From Flavobacterium antarcticum DSM 19726 (GTDB taxonomy: Bacteria; Bacteroidota; Bacteroidia; Flavobacteriales; Flavobacteriaceae), in assembly GCF_000419685.1 (NCBI RefSeq), contig NZ_ATTM01000002.1, positions 186,001 to 250,000 on the forward strand: 64,000 bases of DNA, in the 5' to 3' direction. This document shows positions 35,428 to 44,080 of this stretch, piece after piece (positions within the stretch are counted from its first letter, which is position 1; the number at the start of each line of letters is the position of its first letter). The notes beneath the pieces were generated by a model. That model worked only from the letters and a program-made list of their open reading frames with translations, ran no database searches and was not told the DNA's origin. The position numbers were made by a program, and so were the translations under genes.

Positions 35428-35688
35428 ATGAAAAAAACAATTTTAATGTTCGCTTTAGCTTTAGCTACTTTTTCAATGACCTCCTGCAAATCCGAAGTAA
35501 AAACTGAAACGGCTACAGAAACAGAAACCATAATTAAGACTACGAGTGAAGAAGTTGCATATTCGTGTCCGATGGATTGCGAAAAAGGAAAAACCTATAC
35601 TGAACCAGGAAAGTGTCCGGTTTGTGAAATGGATTTAGTAGCTGTCGATAACACGGCAACTGAATCGCACGAAGGCCACAACCACTAA
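35428..35688 (+). CDS. Lipoprotein with heavy-metal-binding domain (HMBD)
   Basis: An 86-residue lipoprotein (lipobox MTSC at about 17-20). The C-terminal half is one HMBD (YHS-like) zinc-ribbon-type unit: YSCPMDCEKGKTYTEPGKCP then VCEMDLV, with Met and Cys ligands, and the tail is His-rich (SHEGHNH). Such units in Cus systems take copper or silver to the pump. It lies 26 bases after the adaptor gene, and a strong terminator follows it. Confidence 0.85.
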   Translation: MKKTILMFALALATFSMTSCKSEVKTETATETETIIKTTSEEVAYSCPMDCEKGKTYTEPGKCPVCEMDLVAVDNTATESHEGHNH

Positions 35689-35696
35689 AACTAACT

Positions 35697-35729
35697 TCCC
35701 CTATTGATTCATTTGATAGGGGATTTTTT
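35697..35729 (+). terminator. Terminator between metal-binding lipoprotein and P-ATPase
   Basis: TCCCCTAT at 35697-35704 pairs with ATAGGGGA at 35716-35723, followed by T6. It divides the efflux operon from the ATPase gene. It also covers the longer ATPase frame start at 35704, so that start must be wrong. Confidence 0.85.
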
Positions 35730-35742
35730 AAACTTCTTTTGC

Positions 35743-37704
35743 ATGAAACACCCTCATTCTGACTGCTGTTCGACCTCTCCTGAAGAAAACAAACACGACC
35801 ACGAACATTCGCACGACCACGACCACGAAATCAATACTGAAAACAAACTTGCTCTTTTTGGACCTGCTTTAGGTTCGTTTGCACTTTTGATTGTAGGTCT
35901 AGTATTGGATTATCTGCTAAAACCGCTTTGGTTTACTGAAACCTATCGGTTGATTTTGTATAGTTTTGCGTATTTACCTGTTGGTTTTCCCGTTGTGAAA
36001 GAAGCATGGGTCAGCATTAAAAAAGGCGATGTGTTTTCAGAATTCTTTCTAATGACGATTGCAACTTTGGGTGCATTTGCGATTGGTGAATTTCCAGAAG
36101 GAGTCGCTGTAATGTTGTTTTATACGATTGGTGAACTGTTTCAAGGAATGGCAGTCACCCGTGCGAAAGCAAATATCAAAAGCTTATTGGATTCGCGTCC
36201 GGAAGAGGTTACGATTATTGATTCGGAAAATAAAACTACGGTTGTAAAAGCTGCAGAAGTGGCTATTGGTCAAATCATGCAACTCAAACCGGGTGAAAAA
36301 GTGGCGCTTGATGGTATCTTACTTTCGGAGAAATCTTCGTTTAATACTTCGGCGTTGACGGGTGAAAGTGTGCCGGATTCAAAAGTAAAAACGGAAACTG
36401 TTTTGGCAGGAATGATTAATCTGAATTCGGTTTCACATATTGAAGTGACGACCAAATTTTCAGATAGTAAACTGTCTAAAATATTGTTGATGGTACAAGA
36501 TGCGACTTCGCGAAAAGCACCAACCGAATTGTTTATTACCAAATTCGCTAAAATCTACACGCCAATTGTTGTTGGTTTAGCCATTTTAATTTGTTTTGTT
36601 CCCGCACTTTTTGTTGAAAATTATGTGTTTAGCGATTGGTTGTATCGTGCTTTGGTATTTCTGGTTATTTCGTGTCCGTGTGCGTTGGTAATTAGTATTC
36701 CGCTTGGTTATTTTGGTGGAATTGGTGCTGCAAGTAAAAACGGAATTCTATTTAAAGGAAGTAATTTCTTGGATTTAATTGCACAAGTAAACCACGTGGT
36801 GATGGATAAAACCGGTACGATGACCGAAGGCGTTTTCAAAGTCCAACAAGTGGCTTTTAAATCGAAATTTGACGAAAAGGAGATTTTGAATTTAGTGAAT
36901 GTGTTGGAAAGTCAAAGTTCGCATCCTGTGGCAACTGCAATTCACGAGTATATCGGAGCCGTTGATTCAGAAATCCAATTCAGTAAAGTGGAAGAAATTC
37001 CTGGTTTAGGTTTGAAAGGAGTTTATAATGGTGCTGATTTATTGGTTGGAAATTTCAAACTGATGGATAAATTTTCCATTAATCACCAAATAAATGTAGA
37101 GTCTATTGTGTTTACGACGATTGCCGTTGCTTATCAGAATGAATTTGTGGGCTACTTGACCATTTCAGATACCATTAAAAAAGAAGCACAAACGACGATT
37201 AACCAACTCAATGCATTACAAATTAAAACTACACTATTAAGTGGTGATAAAAACGCGGTTGTTCAAGAAGTCGCTACCACTTTAGGAATTGCAACTGCTT
37301 TTGGGGATTTACTACCCGAAGATAAAGTGTCGCATTTGACTAAAATAAAGCTGCAAGACAAAATCGTTGCTTTCGTGGGCGATGGAGTTAACGACGCCCC
37401 TGTTGTAGCGTTAAGCGACATCGGAATTGCGATGGGCGGTTTGGGAAGTGACGCCACCATTGAAACCGCTGACGTCGTTATTCAAGACGACAATCCGAGT
37501 AAAATCCCACTTGCAATCGCCATTGGTAAGAAGACCAAACAAATTGTGTGGCAAAATATTACGCTTGCATTTGTAGTCAAAGGTCTAGTTCTTATTTTAG
37601 GAGCCGGAGGTTTAGCAACGATGTGGGAAGCTGTTTTCGCTGATGTGGGCGTTGCTTTACTCGCCATTTTAAACGCGATTCGAATTCAGAAAATGAAGTT
37701 TTAG
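35743..37704 (+). CDS. Heavy-metal P1B-type ATPase (Zn/Cd/Pb class)
   Basis: A 653-residue cation-translocating ATPase. The N-terminus is a metal-binding tail rich in His (HPHSDCC, then HDHEHSHDHDHE) instead of a folded HMA domain. The metal-binding CPC is in ISCPCALVIS, the phosphorylation site is DKTGTMTEG, the HP motif is SSHPVATAIH and the hinge is GDGVNDAP. TM8 has ADVGVALLAILNA, whose Asp marks the Zn/Cd/Pb group (ZntA-like). Start at 35743 (MKHPHSDCC). It follows the CusA operon but after a terminator; the 3' end overlaps the convergent TonB receptor gene by 4 bases. Confidence 0.92.
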   Translation: MKHPHSDCCSTSPEENKHDHEHSHDHDHEINTENKLALFGPALGSFALLIVGLVLDYLLKPLWFTETYRLILYSFAYLPVGFPVVKEAWVSIKKGDVFSEFFLMTIATLGAFAIGEFPEGVAVMLFYTIGELFQGMAVTRAKANIKSLLDSRPEEVTIIDSENKTTVVKAAEVAIGQIMQLKPGEKVALDGILLSEKSSFNTSALTGESVPDSKVKTETVLAGMINLNSVSHIEVTTKFSDSKLSKILLMVQDATSRKAPTELFITKFAKIYTPIVVGLAILICFVPALFVENYVFSDWLYRALVFLVISCPCALVISIPLGYFGGIGAASKNGILFKGSNFLDLIAQVNHVVMDKTGTMTEGVFKVQQVAFKSKFDEKEILNLVNVLESQSSHPVATAIHEYIGAVDSEIQFSKVEEIPGLGLKGVYNGADLLVGNFKLMDKFSINHQINVESIVFTTIAVAYQNEFVGYLTISDTIKKEAQTTINQLNALQIKTTLLSGDKNAVVQEVATTLGIATAFGDLLPEDKVSHLTKIKLQDKIVAFVGDGVNDAPVVALSDIGIAMGGLGSDATIETADVVIQDDNPSKIPLAIAIGKKTKQIVWQNITLAFVVKGLVLILGAGGLATMWEAVFADVGVALLAILNAIRIQKMKF

Positions 37705-40139
37705 AAAGTATATTCTAAAGTACTGTAAAACGTTCTCGTTTCGGAAGGAATAATTCCTGGTCCTGGATATCCAGTGGCACGACGGGTAAAATAATTGTTG
37801 TTTGTAAAATTAGTAATTCCTGCTTCCAATTTGAATTTTCTCCATTTATAAGAAGCCGAAAAGTCCGCTACATAATATGATGGAATTTCACCAAAAATCC
37901 CGTACGTATTGTCATTTCTGTCCGTAATACTATTTCTAGCTTCTGTAAATTGAGAAGAAACATAAGTCAATTGCAAGCTTGTCATGAAGTTTTTGTACCC
38001 AATTGAAGTTCCCGTTTTTAAATTTAACAGCGGAACAAATTCGACTTTATTTCCTTCTACATTTGGTGCATCCGATTTCAAATATTTCGAATCTGTAATC
38101 GCAGAATTGGTAAAGACATTCCATACAAATTGGTCGTTATCCGCAAAAAAAGTTTTACTTAAACTCCAATCAATCAATGCTTCAAAACCATAAGTTGCCG
38201 CAGTTCCAAGATTATCACGGAAACGAATAACAGCGGCACTTCCATTGGGATTCTGTGCTTCAAATTCTCCAATTTTATCGTTGTAATAGAGTCCAAAAAC
38301 ACTTGCGTCAAAACTTACTTTATCGCTTATTTGTCCTCTAATTCCAATATCAGACGTATATCCTTTTTCATCACCAATATTCTCAGCAATCACTTGACTT
38401 GCCATTGCTGTTCGAATGTCATTAAAGGTGACTGAACGGTAGTTTTGCGAAACATTTCCGTACAATTCTAAACGATTTTTAAGTTTGTAGCTTAAACCAA
38501 TTCCAAGTAAAAGAAAGTCGCGTTCTTTGATGTTGTCTTCCTCAATCGTTTCGTCAAAAATCACATTGTCTGCTAAGTCAAAATTAATTCTTCGGTAAGA
38601 CCCTTTTGCTTCCGTTCTGATTTTCTCGTAACGAAAGCCAGGTGTAATGGAAAATTTTGGAGAAACTCTAAAAATATTTTCACCAAAAAGTGATAAATTC
38701 AAGTTGGGATATTCGTAATTCGATTGACTTGGGTAGTTTGGAAATTCGCTTGTTGCCAATGAAAAGTCAGGACCTTTGCCCGAACTTCCCGCTCCTTGAA
38801 GTCCTCCATTTTTAGATTGGTAATATTTGGCACCAATTAAAAAAGCATTGTCGGTTCCCAGGAAATCATGGCGTTGTAAAAAACGCACTTCCGCACCCCA
38901 ATTCACAAAATCACCAATAATTAAATCACGAACCGTTCCCTCAAGATCGGTACTGGAAACACGGTTACTTCTATATCCAACCGCTTTCCGACTTGCATCT
39001 AGACCAAATAATTGCAATGAAAAATCGGCTTTTTCAGAAACTTTATGTTTCAATCTTAACGCAAATAAATTCCAATTCACGGCAAACCAATTTCGGTCTC
39101 TATTACTCTGGTTGGGATTTTCGTTGAACATAAAATCGGTCAATCCACCGGCTTGTTTCGCTAGGTAATTAAAATGAGTATAATCAAAATGCACCGATGT
39201 TTTTTCATTAAATTGATAATTGGTATTCACGAAAAAGTTCTTACTGTTGAATTCCGAATTTGGGCGAAAGCCATTACCTTGCTTAAAATTAAAAAATGTA
39301 TAGTAACTGAATTTTCCTTTTGTACCACTTAACGACGTAAAATTGGTAAATAAGTTATGGGAACCAAATGTGTTTCGAGTCGTAATTTCCATCTCTTTTT
39401 TAGAAGGTGATTTGATTTTAAAGTTAACCAATCCTCCAAACTGCGTTCCGTATTGCAAAGAAGCCGCACCTCGAACAATTTGGATTTCTTCCAATGCCTC
39501 TGTTGGTGTGGAATAATAACTTTCAGGATAGCCCAAAACGTCGGCACTAATGTCGTAACCATTTTGTCTTGTATTGAAATTCGAGGTTCTGTTTGGATTC
39601 AATCCACGACCACCAATGCTCAATTGCAAGCCACCTTCTGAACCTTCATTAATAGTTAAGCCAACTACTTGACCAAAAATTTGTCGTGTATTGTTAATCG
39701 CTTTATTGGCTGTCAATTTAGATATTGCAATCACTTCTGTCTTTTTTCCAGCGTAAATTGCCGTTTCTTCCACATCACGTAATCGATTCAAATTAAATAA
39801 TTTAGCACGTTGATTTTGAATCACTACTTCAGATAAATTATTAATCTTTTCTAAGGTAAAAATCGGATTGGTTTGATCAGGAGAAACCGTAGTTTCAACT
39901 AATTCATATCCTTCTTTATATAAAATAATTTGATTCGCAACTTGGTCTTTTATTTCGATTGAAAACATTCCATTTGCATCCGTAACAGTCTTTGCCGCAG
40001 AAGTTGTATTGTACACTTCTACTCCATTCACGGGTGTATTGTTTGAATTCTGAATCGTTCCACTCATCCGACTTTGCCCAAAAAGAGTAATCGAAAAAAG
40101 GAGAAAGAACAAAAAACTAAAAGCCTTTGATGGTGTCAT
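37701..40139 (-). CDS. TonB-dependent outer-membrane receptor (FecA-like)
   Basis: An 812-residue outer-membrane transporter. A signal peptide ends LFGQ (about 22), followed by a carboxypeptidase-regulatory-like domain (about 25-95), a plug domain (about 110-230, with GAASLQYGTQFGGLVNF), then a 22-strand barrel ending in aromatic EYTF. The family imports ferric chelates, other metal complexes or vitamins. Start at 40139 (MTPSKAFSFLFF), which overlaps the 3' end of the HTTM gene by 23 bases. As last gene of the DUF4856-imelysin-HTTM unit it is expected to be co-regulated by iron (inference). Confidence 0.9.
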   Translation of the reverse strand: MTPSKAFSFLFFLLFSITLFGQSRMSGTIQNSNNTPVNGVEVYNTTSAAKTVTDANGMFSIEIKDQVANQIILYKEGYELVETTVSPDQTNPIFTLEKINNLSEVVIQNQRAKLFNLNRLRDVEETAIYAGKKTEVIAISKLTANKAINNTRQIFGQVVGLTINEGSEGGLQLSIGGRGLNPNRTSNFNTRQNGYDISADVLGYPESYYSTPTEALEEIQIVRGAASLQYGTQFGGLVNFKIKSPSKKEMEITTRNTFGSHNLFTNFTSLSGTKGKFSYYTFFNFKQGNGFRPNSEFNSKNFFVNTNYQFNEKTSVHFDYTHFNYLAKQAGGLTDFMFNENPNQSNRDRNWFAVNWNLFALRLKHKVSEKADFSLQLFGLDASRKAVGYRSNRVSSTDLEGTVRDLIIGDFVNWGAEVRFLQRHDFLGTDNAFLIGAKYYQSKNGGLQGAGSSGKGPDFSLATSEFPNYPSQSNYEYPNLNLSLFGENIFRVSPKFSITPGFRYEKIRTEAKGSYRRINFDLADNVIFDETIEEDNIKERDFLLLGIGLSYKLKNRLELYGNVSQNYRSVTFNDIRTAMASQVIAENIGDEKGYTSDIGIRGQISDKVSFDASVFGLYYNDKIGEFEAQNPNGSAAVIRFRDNLGTAATYGFEALIDWSLSKTFFADNDQFVWNVFTNSAITDSKYLKSDAPNVEGNKVEFVPLLNLKTGTSIGYKNFMTSLQLTYVSSQFTEARNSITDRNDNTYGIFGEIPSYYVADFSASYKWRKFKLEAGITNFTNNNYFTRRATGYPGPGIIPSETRTFYSTLEYTF

Positions 40140-41484
40140 TAAAAGGTAAAATCCAGTTTTTGTGTTGGAATGTATCATATTCTTTTGCTAAATTAATGTT
40201 AGGGTCAATGTATTTTTGACTTAATCGTCCGTTTAAAGCCACATAACTTTCAACGGTAACTATTGGATCATTGACACCCTGTTTTTGATAATAATCGTGT
40301 AAATAGTGGGCATACTGAATGATGAAATCCGGCTGAAAAGACATTTGCTTTTCTTGAAATCGGGTCAGAAATTCATCATTATCTACGTGAATTGTTTCTC
40401 TTGTAATTGCATCCGTTACTTGAAATTCGGTATAGCCTGCTTTTTCCATTAGCATTACTCTCCAAGAAAACCGAAAGCCTTCTTCGGTCCAAAACAATTC
40501 GTTTGGATACACTAAATAGCGGAATGGAACGAGCAATTGCAAGAGTAAAAAGGTACTTAAAAAGACCAATTTTGTTTTGTATATATTCGAAATAGAAGCG
40601 ATTTTGGTTTTACCGTTTTCCCAAATATCTATTGAAATTTTAAACAAACGTGAAAAGAAGAAAAGCACTTTTTGATGAAAACTTGCATCGAAGAAAATAA
40701 GCGTACTTATAATCATGACGTACGGAAAAACGCCGATTGGAAAGAGAATTCGGGTTAGCACGTGAAAAACAACTACAAAAAAGAATCCTAAAAGGCGCGT
40801 TCGCTTATTTAAAAGTAAAAACACAATTCCTAAATCGTAAATCATGCCAAACCAACTGAACACATAAGCTACCCAAGTTTCTTTCAAAAAGGAGCCAATC
40901 AAAGGCAAATCAGCATTTGTTGGAAGCCAAATTCGCAAAGGCATTGCTTCTAGTAACCAATCGGAATTAATTTTGGCTAAACCAGCATAAAAATAAACAA
41001 CAGCCAGCATTACCTTTAAAATATCAGTATTCCAACGCGGTATTTTAGCGAAAGCCAAATCTTTATTTCTATAGGAATCAACAGAAAAATACGCATTTGC
41101 CGGTAAAAAAATCAAGACAAAACTGACAAGCGAAATAAAATAATAGTGGTTGAGATAATAGGTTTTATCCATCAACTCAATATAAGTAAATGCTAAAAAA
41201 AAAGTAACAATTGATAGGCGGTATTTAAACCCCATTGCAACAGAAAATGCTGCTATTCCTGCAACTAAATAGATCAAATACGTGTAAATTCCAAGTGGTT
41301 TTACCCATTCAAAACCGTAATAGGTAAAATGAAAATTAGGCTGAATATAAAACTGATCAATCCACCCGTAAGACACAAATCGGATCAAACTCATAAGCAT
41401 CATTAAACCAAACGCTAGCCTAAAAAAAGCTAGCGTTGCGGTTGATGTATACGTATTAAAATATGCGTTTAGTCTTTGATTCAT
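40117..41484 (-). CDS. HTTM-domain membrane protein (vitamin K gamma-carboxylase-like)
   Basis: A 455-residue protein with many membrane helices (at least eight between about 15 and 310) and a C-terminal soluble part of about 120 residues. Recognisable stretches are RLAFGLMMLMSLIRFVSYGW and FYAGLAKINSDWL, characteristic of HTTM/VKG-carboxylase-like proteins. Bacterial members have no proven function. It lies 7 bases from the imelysin gene and overlaps the TonB receptor gene, so it belongs to the same transport unit and may be the inner-membrane component (inference). Confidence 0.85.
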   Translation of the reverse strand: MNQRLNAYFNTYTSTATLAFFRLAFGLMMLMSLIRFVSYGWIDQFYIQPNFHFTYYGFEWVKPLGIYTYLIYLVAGIAAFSVAMGFKYRLSIVTFFLAFTYIELMDKTYYLNHYYFISLVSFVLIFLPANAYFSVDSYRNKDLAFAKIPRWNTDILKVMLAVVYFYAGLAKINSDWLLEAMPLRIWLPTNADLPLIGSFLKETWVAYVFSWFGMIYDLGIVFLLLNKRTRLLGFFFVVVFHVLTRILFPIGVFPYVMIISTLIFFDASFHQKVLFFFSRLFKISIDIWENGKTKIASISNIYKTKLVFLSTFLLLQLLVPFRYLVYPNELFWTEEGFRFSWRVMLMEKAGYTEFQVTDAITRETIHVDNDEFLTRFQEKQMSFQPDFIIQYAHYLHDYYQKQGVNDPIVTVESYVALNGRLSQKYIDPNINLAKEYDTFQHKNWILPFNDTIKGF

Positions 41485-41490
41485 AAGGAA

Positions 41491-42606
41491 TTAGTCTCCA
41501 TCGCCATCCACGTAATCGATGGTGATATTTAAGGCTTGCATCATGTCTAACTTGAAGTAAACTACATTTTGCTGCAAAGCATCATACGCGTCAATCATTT
41601 TAGCATTATTCGTACTTACTTGTTGTGCGAAATTATCGTTCAAAGTTGCATTTGCAGTATAAATTGTAGCAAACTGATTATTGATAATTGTGCTTAAATT
41701 TTGACCGTTGCGAATTGCTTTCACATCATCTAAATACGACTTCAAACTCGGTCCGGTAGCCGTTCCGTTAAATGATTTTCCATTAAAGAAATCTTGTTGA
41801 GACTGAATGGCAACGTTCAACAGCTTTTTAGAAAGATCTTTTTTGTAAAATGCTTCCACTTTCTCTGCAAATAAAGTTCCGTTAGAAAAGATGCCTGCTG
41901 GAATTCCAATTTTTCCGGTACGAATACTTTTCTCGAAGTTCTTTACGAAAATATTAGTCATTTTATTGGTTGAACTACTCACTGCTGTTCCACTATTTGA
42001 GATGAATGTATTTCGGTACGAACCGTTCCAATCGATTAAAATAGCGTTGCTTTTTGCAGTTAAAACAGTGGTTAGATCCAATAAATATTGCTTGTAAGCT
42101 GCTGCATTTGGCGTAGAAGTATAAAATGCTACGATTTGAGCATCCGTGGTTCCTAAACCATTCAGCAGGTAATCTAATGCAGGGAATCCTTGTTTAGAAT
42201 ACTGTGAAAACAATTCAAGGTTATAAGTTCCGGCAGCAATATTCTGCTCAATCCCGATCACATCTGTTGGATAAGTATTGGTTGCTTCACTGAAATTAAT
42301 CTCAGCTGCTTTTCCGATATTAAATAACATTACTTGCTGATACGCTTCGTATGCCGCCGTCCAAGAAATTCGCACTGTAGCTAAGTTCTCTACGGAAGGA
42401 TTATTTGTAAACGCATTCGCATCTGCTGAAAAAGCAGCAAGTTTATTACTGTAATTTTGATACGAAGGAATAATAATGTTATCTGCCCAATGGGTCAACA
42501 ACGTTGTTCTGTTAAAATTGTCTCCACTTCCTGAAGGTCCGTTGTCACTAGAGGAACATGCCGTTAAAAACGCTACGAAGCTAACTAATACAATCAATTT
42601 TTTCAT
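41491..42606 (-). CDS. Imelysin-family lipoprotein with variant motif
   Basis: A 371-residue lipoprotein (lipobox LTAC at about 14-17) built from the helical imelysin repeat (Peptidase M75). Family segments are visible (WADNIIIPSYQNYSNKL, SWTAAYEAYQQV). The usual GxHxxE metal motif reads GFPALD at 140-145: His is Pro142 and Glu is Asp145, so metal binding as in EfeO-type proteins is doubtful, unless other residues take over. It sits 64 bases after DUF4856 and 6 bases before the HTTM gene. A second, canonical imelysin lies in the divergent unit. Confidence 0.85.
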   Translation of the reverse strand: MKKLIVLVSFVAFLTACSSSDNGPSGSGDNFNRTTLLTHWADNIIIPSYQNYSNKLAAFSADANAFTNNPSVENLATVRISWTAAYEAYQQVMLFNIGKAAEINFSEATNTYPTDVIGIEQNIAAGTYNLELFSQYSKQGFPALDYLLNGLGTTDAQIVAFYTSTPNAAAYKQYLLDLTTVLTAKSNAILIDWNGSYRNTFISNSGTAVSSSTNKMTNIFVKNFEKSIRTGKIGIPAGIFSNGTLFAEKVEAFYKKDLSKKLLNVAIQSQQDFFNGKSFNGTATGPSLKSYLDDVKAIRNGQNLSTIINNQFATIYTANATLNDNFAQQVSTNNAKMIDAYDALQQNVVYFKLDMMQALNITIDYVDGDGD

Positions 42607-42670
42607 AAAGGGTACTAAATTTAATGCAAAAATACGAATTCAAAAAGAATCTATCTATATTTATTCTAAA

Positions 42671-43894
42671 TTAATTTACGGTAGCTGCTTGTTCCACGCT
42701 GAAACCAAAACGACTCGCAATTTGAGCAGAAATAGCATCAAGTTTAGGACTTAAATTGTCAATATCCCACAATCCGTTCGGTCCACTAACTAAGGAAGCC
42801 AACATCGCATCCACTTCTACTTTGCTGAAATATGGATTATCAGTTCCTGGTTGGCGCGTGTATCGTAATGACATAATGAAACCATATCCTTCAGATAAAG
42901 CGTGAAACGCCTTGGCACCATTATCTTGTACCAACTTCGCTTTACCTTCTTGTAAGTAATATACCGAACGAACTGCAGCAACTAAAGCTAAATTTTTCTG
43001 AATAATAGCTGTTTGTTGGTCACGAACTAAATAATCATTATTCACAATTGCAGCACGACCTTTCCGGAATGCTAAATTGATATCAGTACTAACGGTATTA
43101 AAATCAGCATCTTCGTTTACTTGTTTGATATAAGAACTCCAAAATTTTAATGAATTAGTCGCCACATCATCTGCACCATAAACGTAGCCGTATGCTTCGT
43201 CCCAGTAATGCTCCATTGTTGTGAAATTTGAATTCTCAGCCAATACTTTATTTGTATTTTCGATTCTTGTGGACGCTTTGTCTAATGTATTTACGGATAA
43301 ATATTGATTTGAGATTTGGTCCATCATTAAAGCACCCATCATTCCTTTTAAAAGAATTTGTTGTGGCTCTAAACCATTTGCAGCAAATAATCGCATTTTA
43401 CTTCCGTCTAAATAAGAACCTGCAACTCCTGCTGAAGCCGAATTTCCAAGGCTTGCAACGTTTCCAATTGTAAATTGAGATTCAAAGTACGATTGAACTG
43501 CTACTTTTTCAGCTGTTGATCCGCCACCTAAAAACAATGTGAAATAATCATTTGATGCAGCCGTTTTACTTTTTATATTTTTTCCTGAACTATTTAATGC
43601 TGCAGAAGAAAAGGCATTATTAGTATTCGAAAACATATTTTGCAACTCAAGTACATTTAATGCCGTACCGTTGGTTCCAGCATCTGTAAATTTAGCACCC
43701 ATTTCATTTAACATATTTAAACGAGTGGTTTGTCCGTCAAATTCAACAGTTGTTACTCCATTTCTATCAAAAGAATAAGTAGATGGAATCTCATAAGTGA
43801 CAGGATTTGTAGCATCATCATTATCGCTAGAACATGAAGTCAACATCGATAAACTCAATACAATTGCTCCAAAAGAATACGTAATACGTTTCAT
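42671..43894 (-). CDS. DUF4856 lipoprotein
   Basis: A 407-residue lipoprotein (lipobox LTSC at about 18-21). The DUF4856 domain begins PSTYSFDRNGVTTVEFDGQT and is mostly helical; the region LSEGYGFIMSLRYTRQPGTD is typical of the family. DUF4856 proteins are coded beside imelysin and TonB receptor genes in Bacteroidota but have no assigned biochemistry. It is the first gene of the four-gene minus-strand unit, starting from a promoter at 43926-43956. Confidence 0.88.
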   Translation of the reverse strand: MKRITYSFGAIVLSLSMLTSCSSDNDDATNPVTYEIPSTYSFDRNGVTTVEFDGQTTRLNMLNEMGAKFTDAGTNGTALNVLELQNMFSNTNNAFSSAALNSSGKNIKSKTAASNDYFTLFLGGGSTAEKVAVQSYFESQFTIGNVASLGNSASAGVAGSYLDGSKMRLFAANGLEPQQILLKGMMGALMMDQISNQYLSVNTLDKASTRIENTNKVLAENSNFTTMEHYWDEAYGYVYGADDVATNSLKFWSSYIKQVNEDADFNTVSTDINLAFRKGRAAIVNNDYLVRDQQTAIIQKNLALVAAVRSVYYLQEGKAKLVQDNGAKAFHALSEGYGFIMSLRYTRQPGTDNPYFSKVEVDAMLASLVSGPNGLWDIDNLSPKLDAISAQIASRFGFSVEQAATVN

Positions 43895-43925
43895 ATAGTT
43901 ATTTAGATTTAATTAAAATAAAGTG

Positions 43926-43956
43926 CAAATGTACTAGCTGATTTTATATTCTGCAA
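43926..43956 (-). promoter_or_regulatory. Promoter of the DUF4856-imelysin-HTTM-TonB unit
   Basis: On the minus strand, TACATTTG (43926-43933) is a -7 core and TTG (43954-43956) is the -33, with a 20-base spacer. It lies 32 bases ahead of the DUF4856 start. Confidence 0.65.
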
Positions 43957-43961
43957 GAAAT

Positions 43962-43980
43962 ATTTATAATAATTCTAAAT
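43962..43980. promoter_or_regulatory. Fur-box-like palindrome 1
   Basis: ATTTATAAT-A-ATTCTAAAT is a 9-1-9 inverted repeat with 8 of 9 arm positions paired. It sits just upstream of the -33 element of the minus-strand promoter. A Fur-family operator is the best guess from context, not demonstrated. Confidence 0.5.
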
Positions 43981-43992
43981 AACTTTTAAGCT

Positions 43993-44011
43993 ATTTAAAT
44001 TAGTTCTAAAT
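43993..44011. promoter_or_regulatory. Fur-box-like palindrome 2
   Basis: ATTTAAATT-A-GTTCTAAAT has the same layout as site 1 with 6 of 9 arm positions paired, and shares TTCTAAAT. It abuts the -33 TTTG (44015-44018) of the plus-strand promoter. Confidence 0.4.
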
Positions 44012-44014
44012 AAA

Positions 44015-44046
44015 TTTGCAAGTATTTTTTAAACATTATATATTTG
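44015..44046 (+). promoter_or_regulatory. Promoter of the imelysin-di-heme cytochrome unit
   Basis: TTTG at 44015-44018 and TATATTTG at 44039-44046 with a 20-base spacer match the Bacteroidota pattern; the start codon lies 34 bases downstream. Confidence 0.7.
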
Positions 44047-44080
44047 CTTAAATTTAATTAATCCAAATAAACATTCTACA

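Noticed and set aside
35704-35742. Longer N-terminus for the P-type ATPase (MIHLIGDFLNF)
   Set aside because: It begins within the terminator hairpin at 35697-35723; the His-rich start at 35743 is far more likely.
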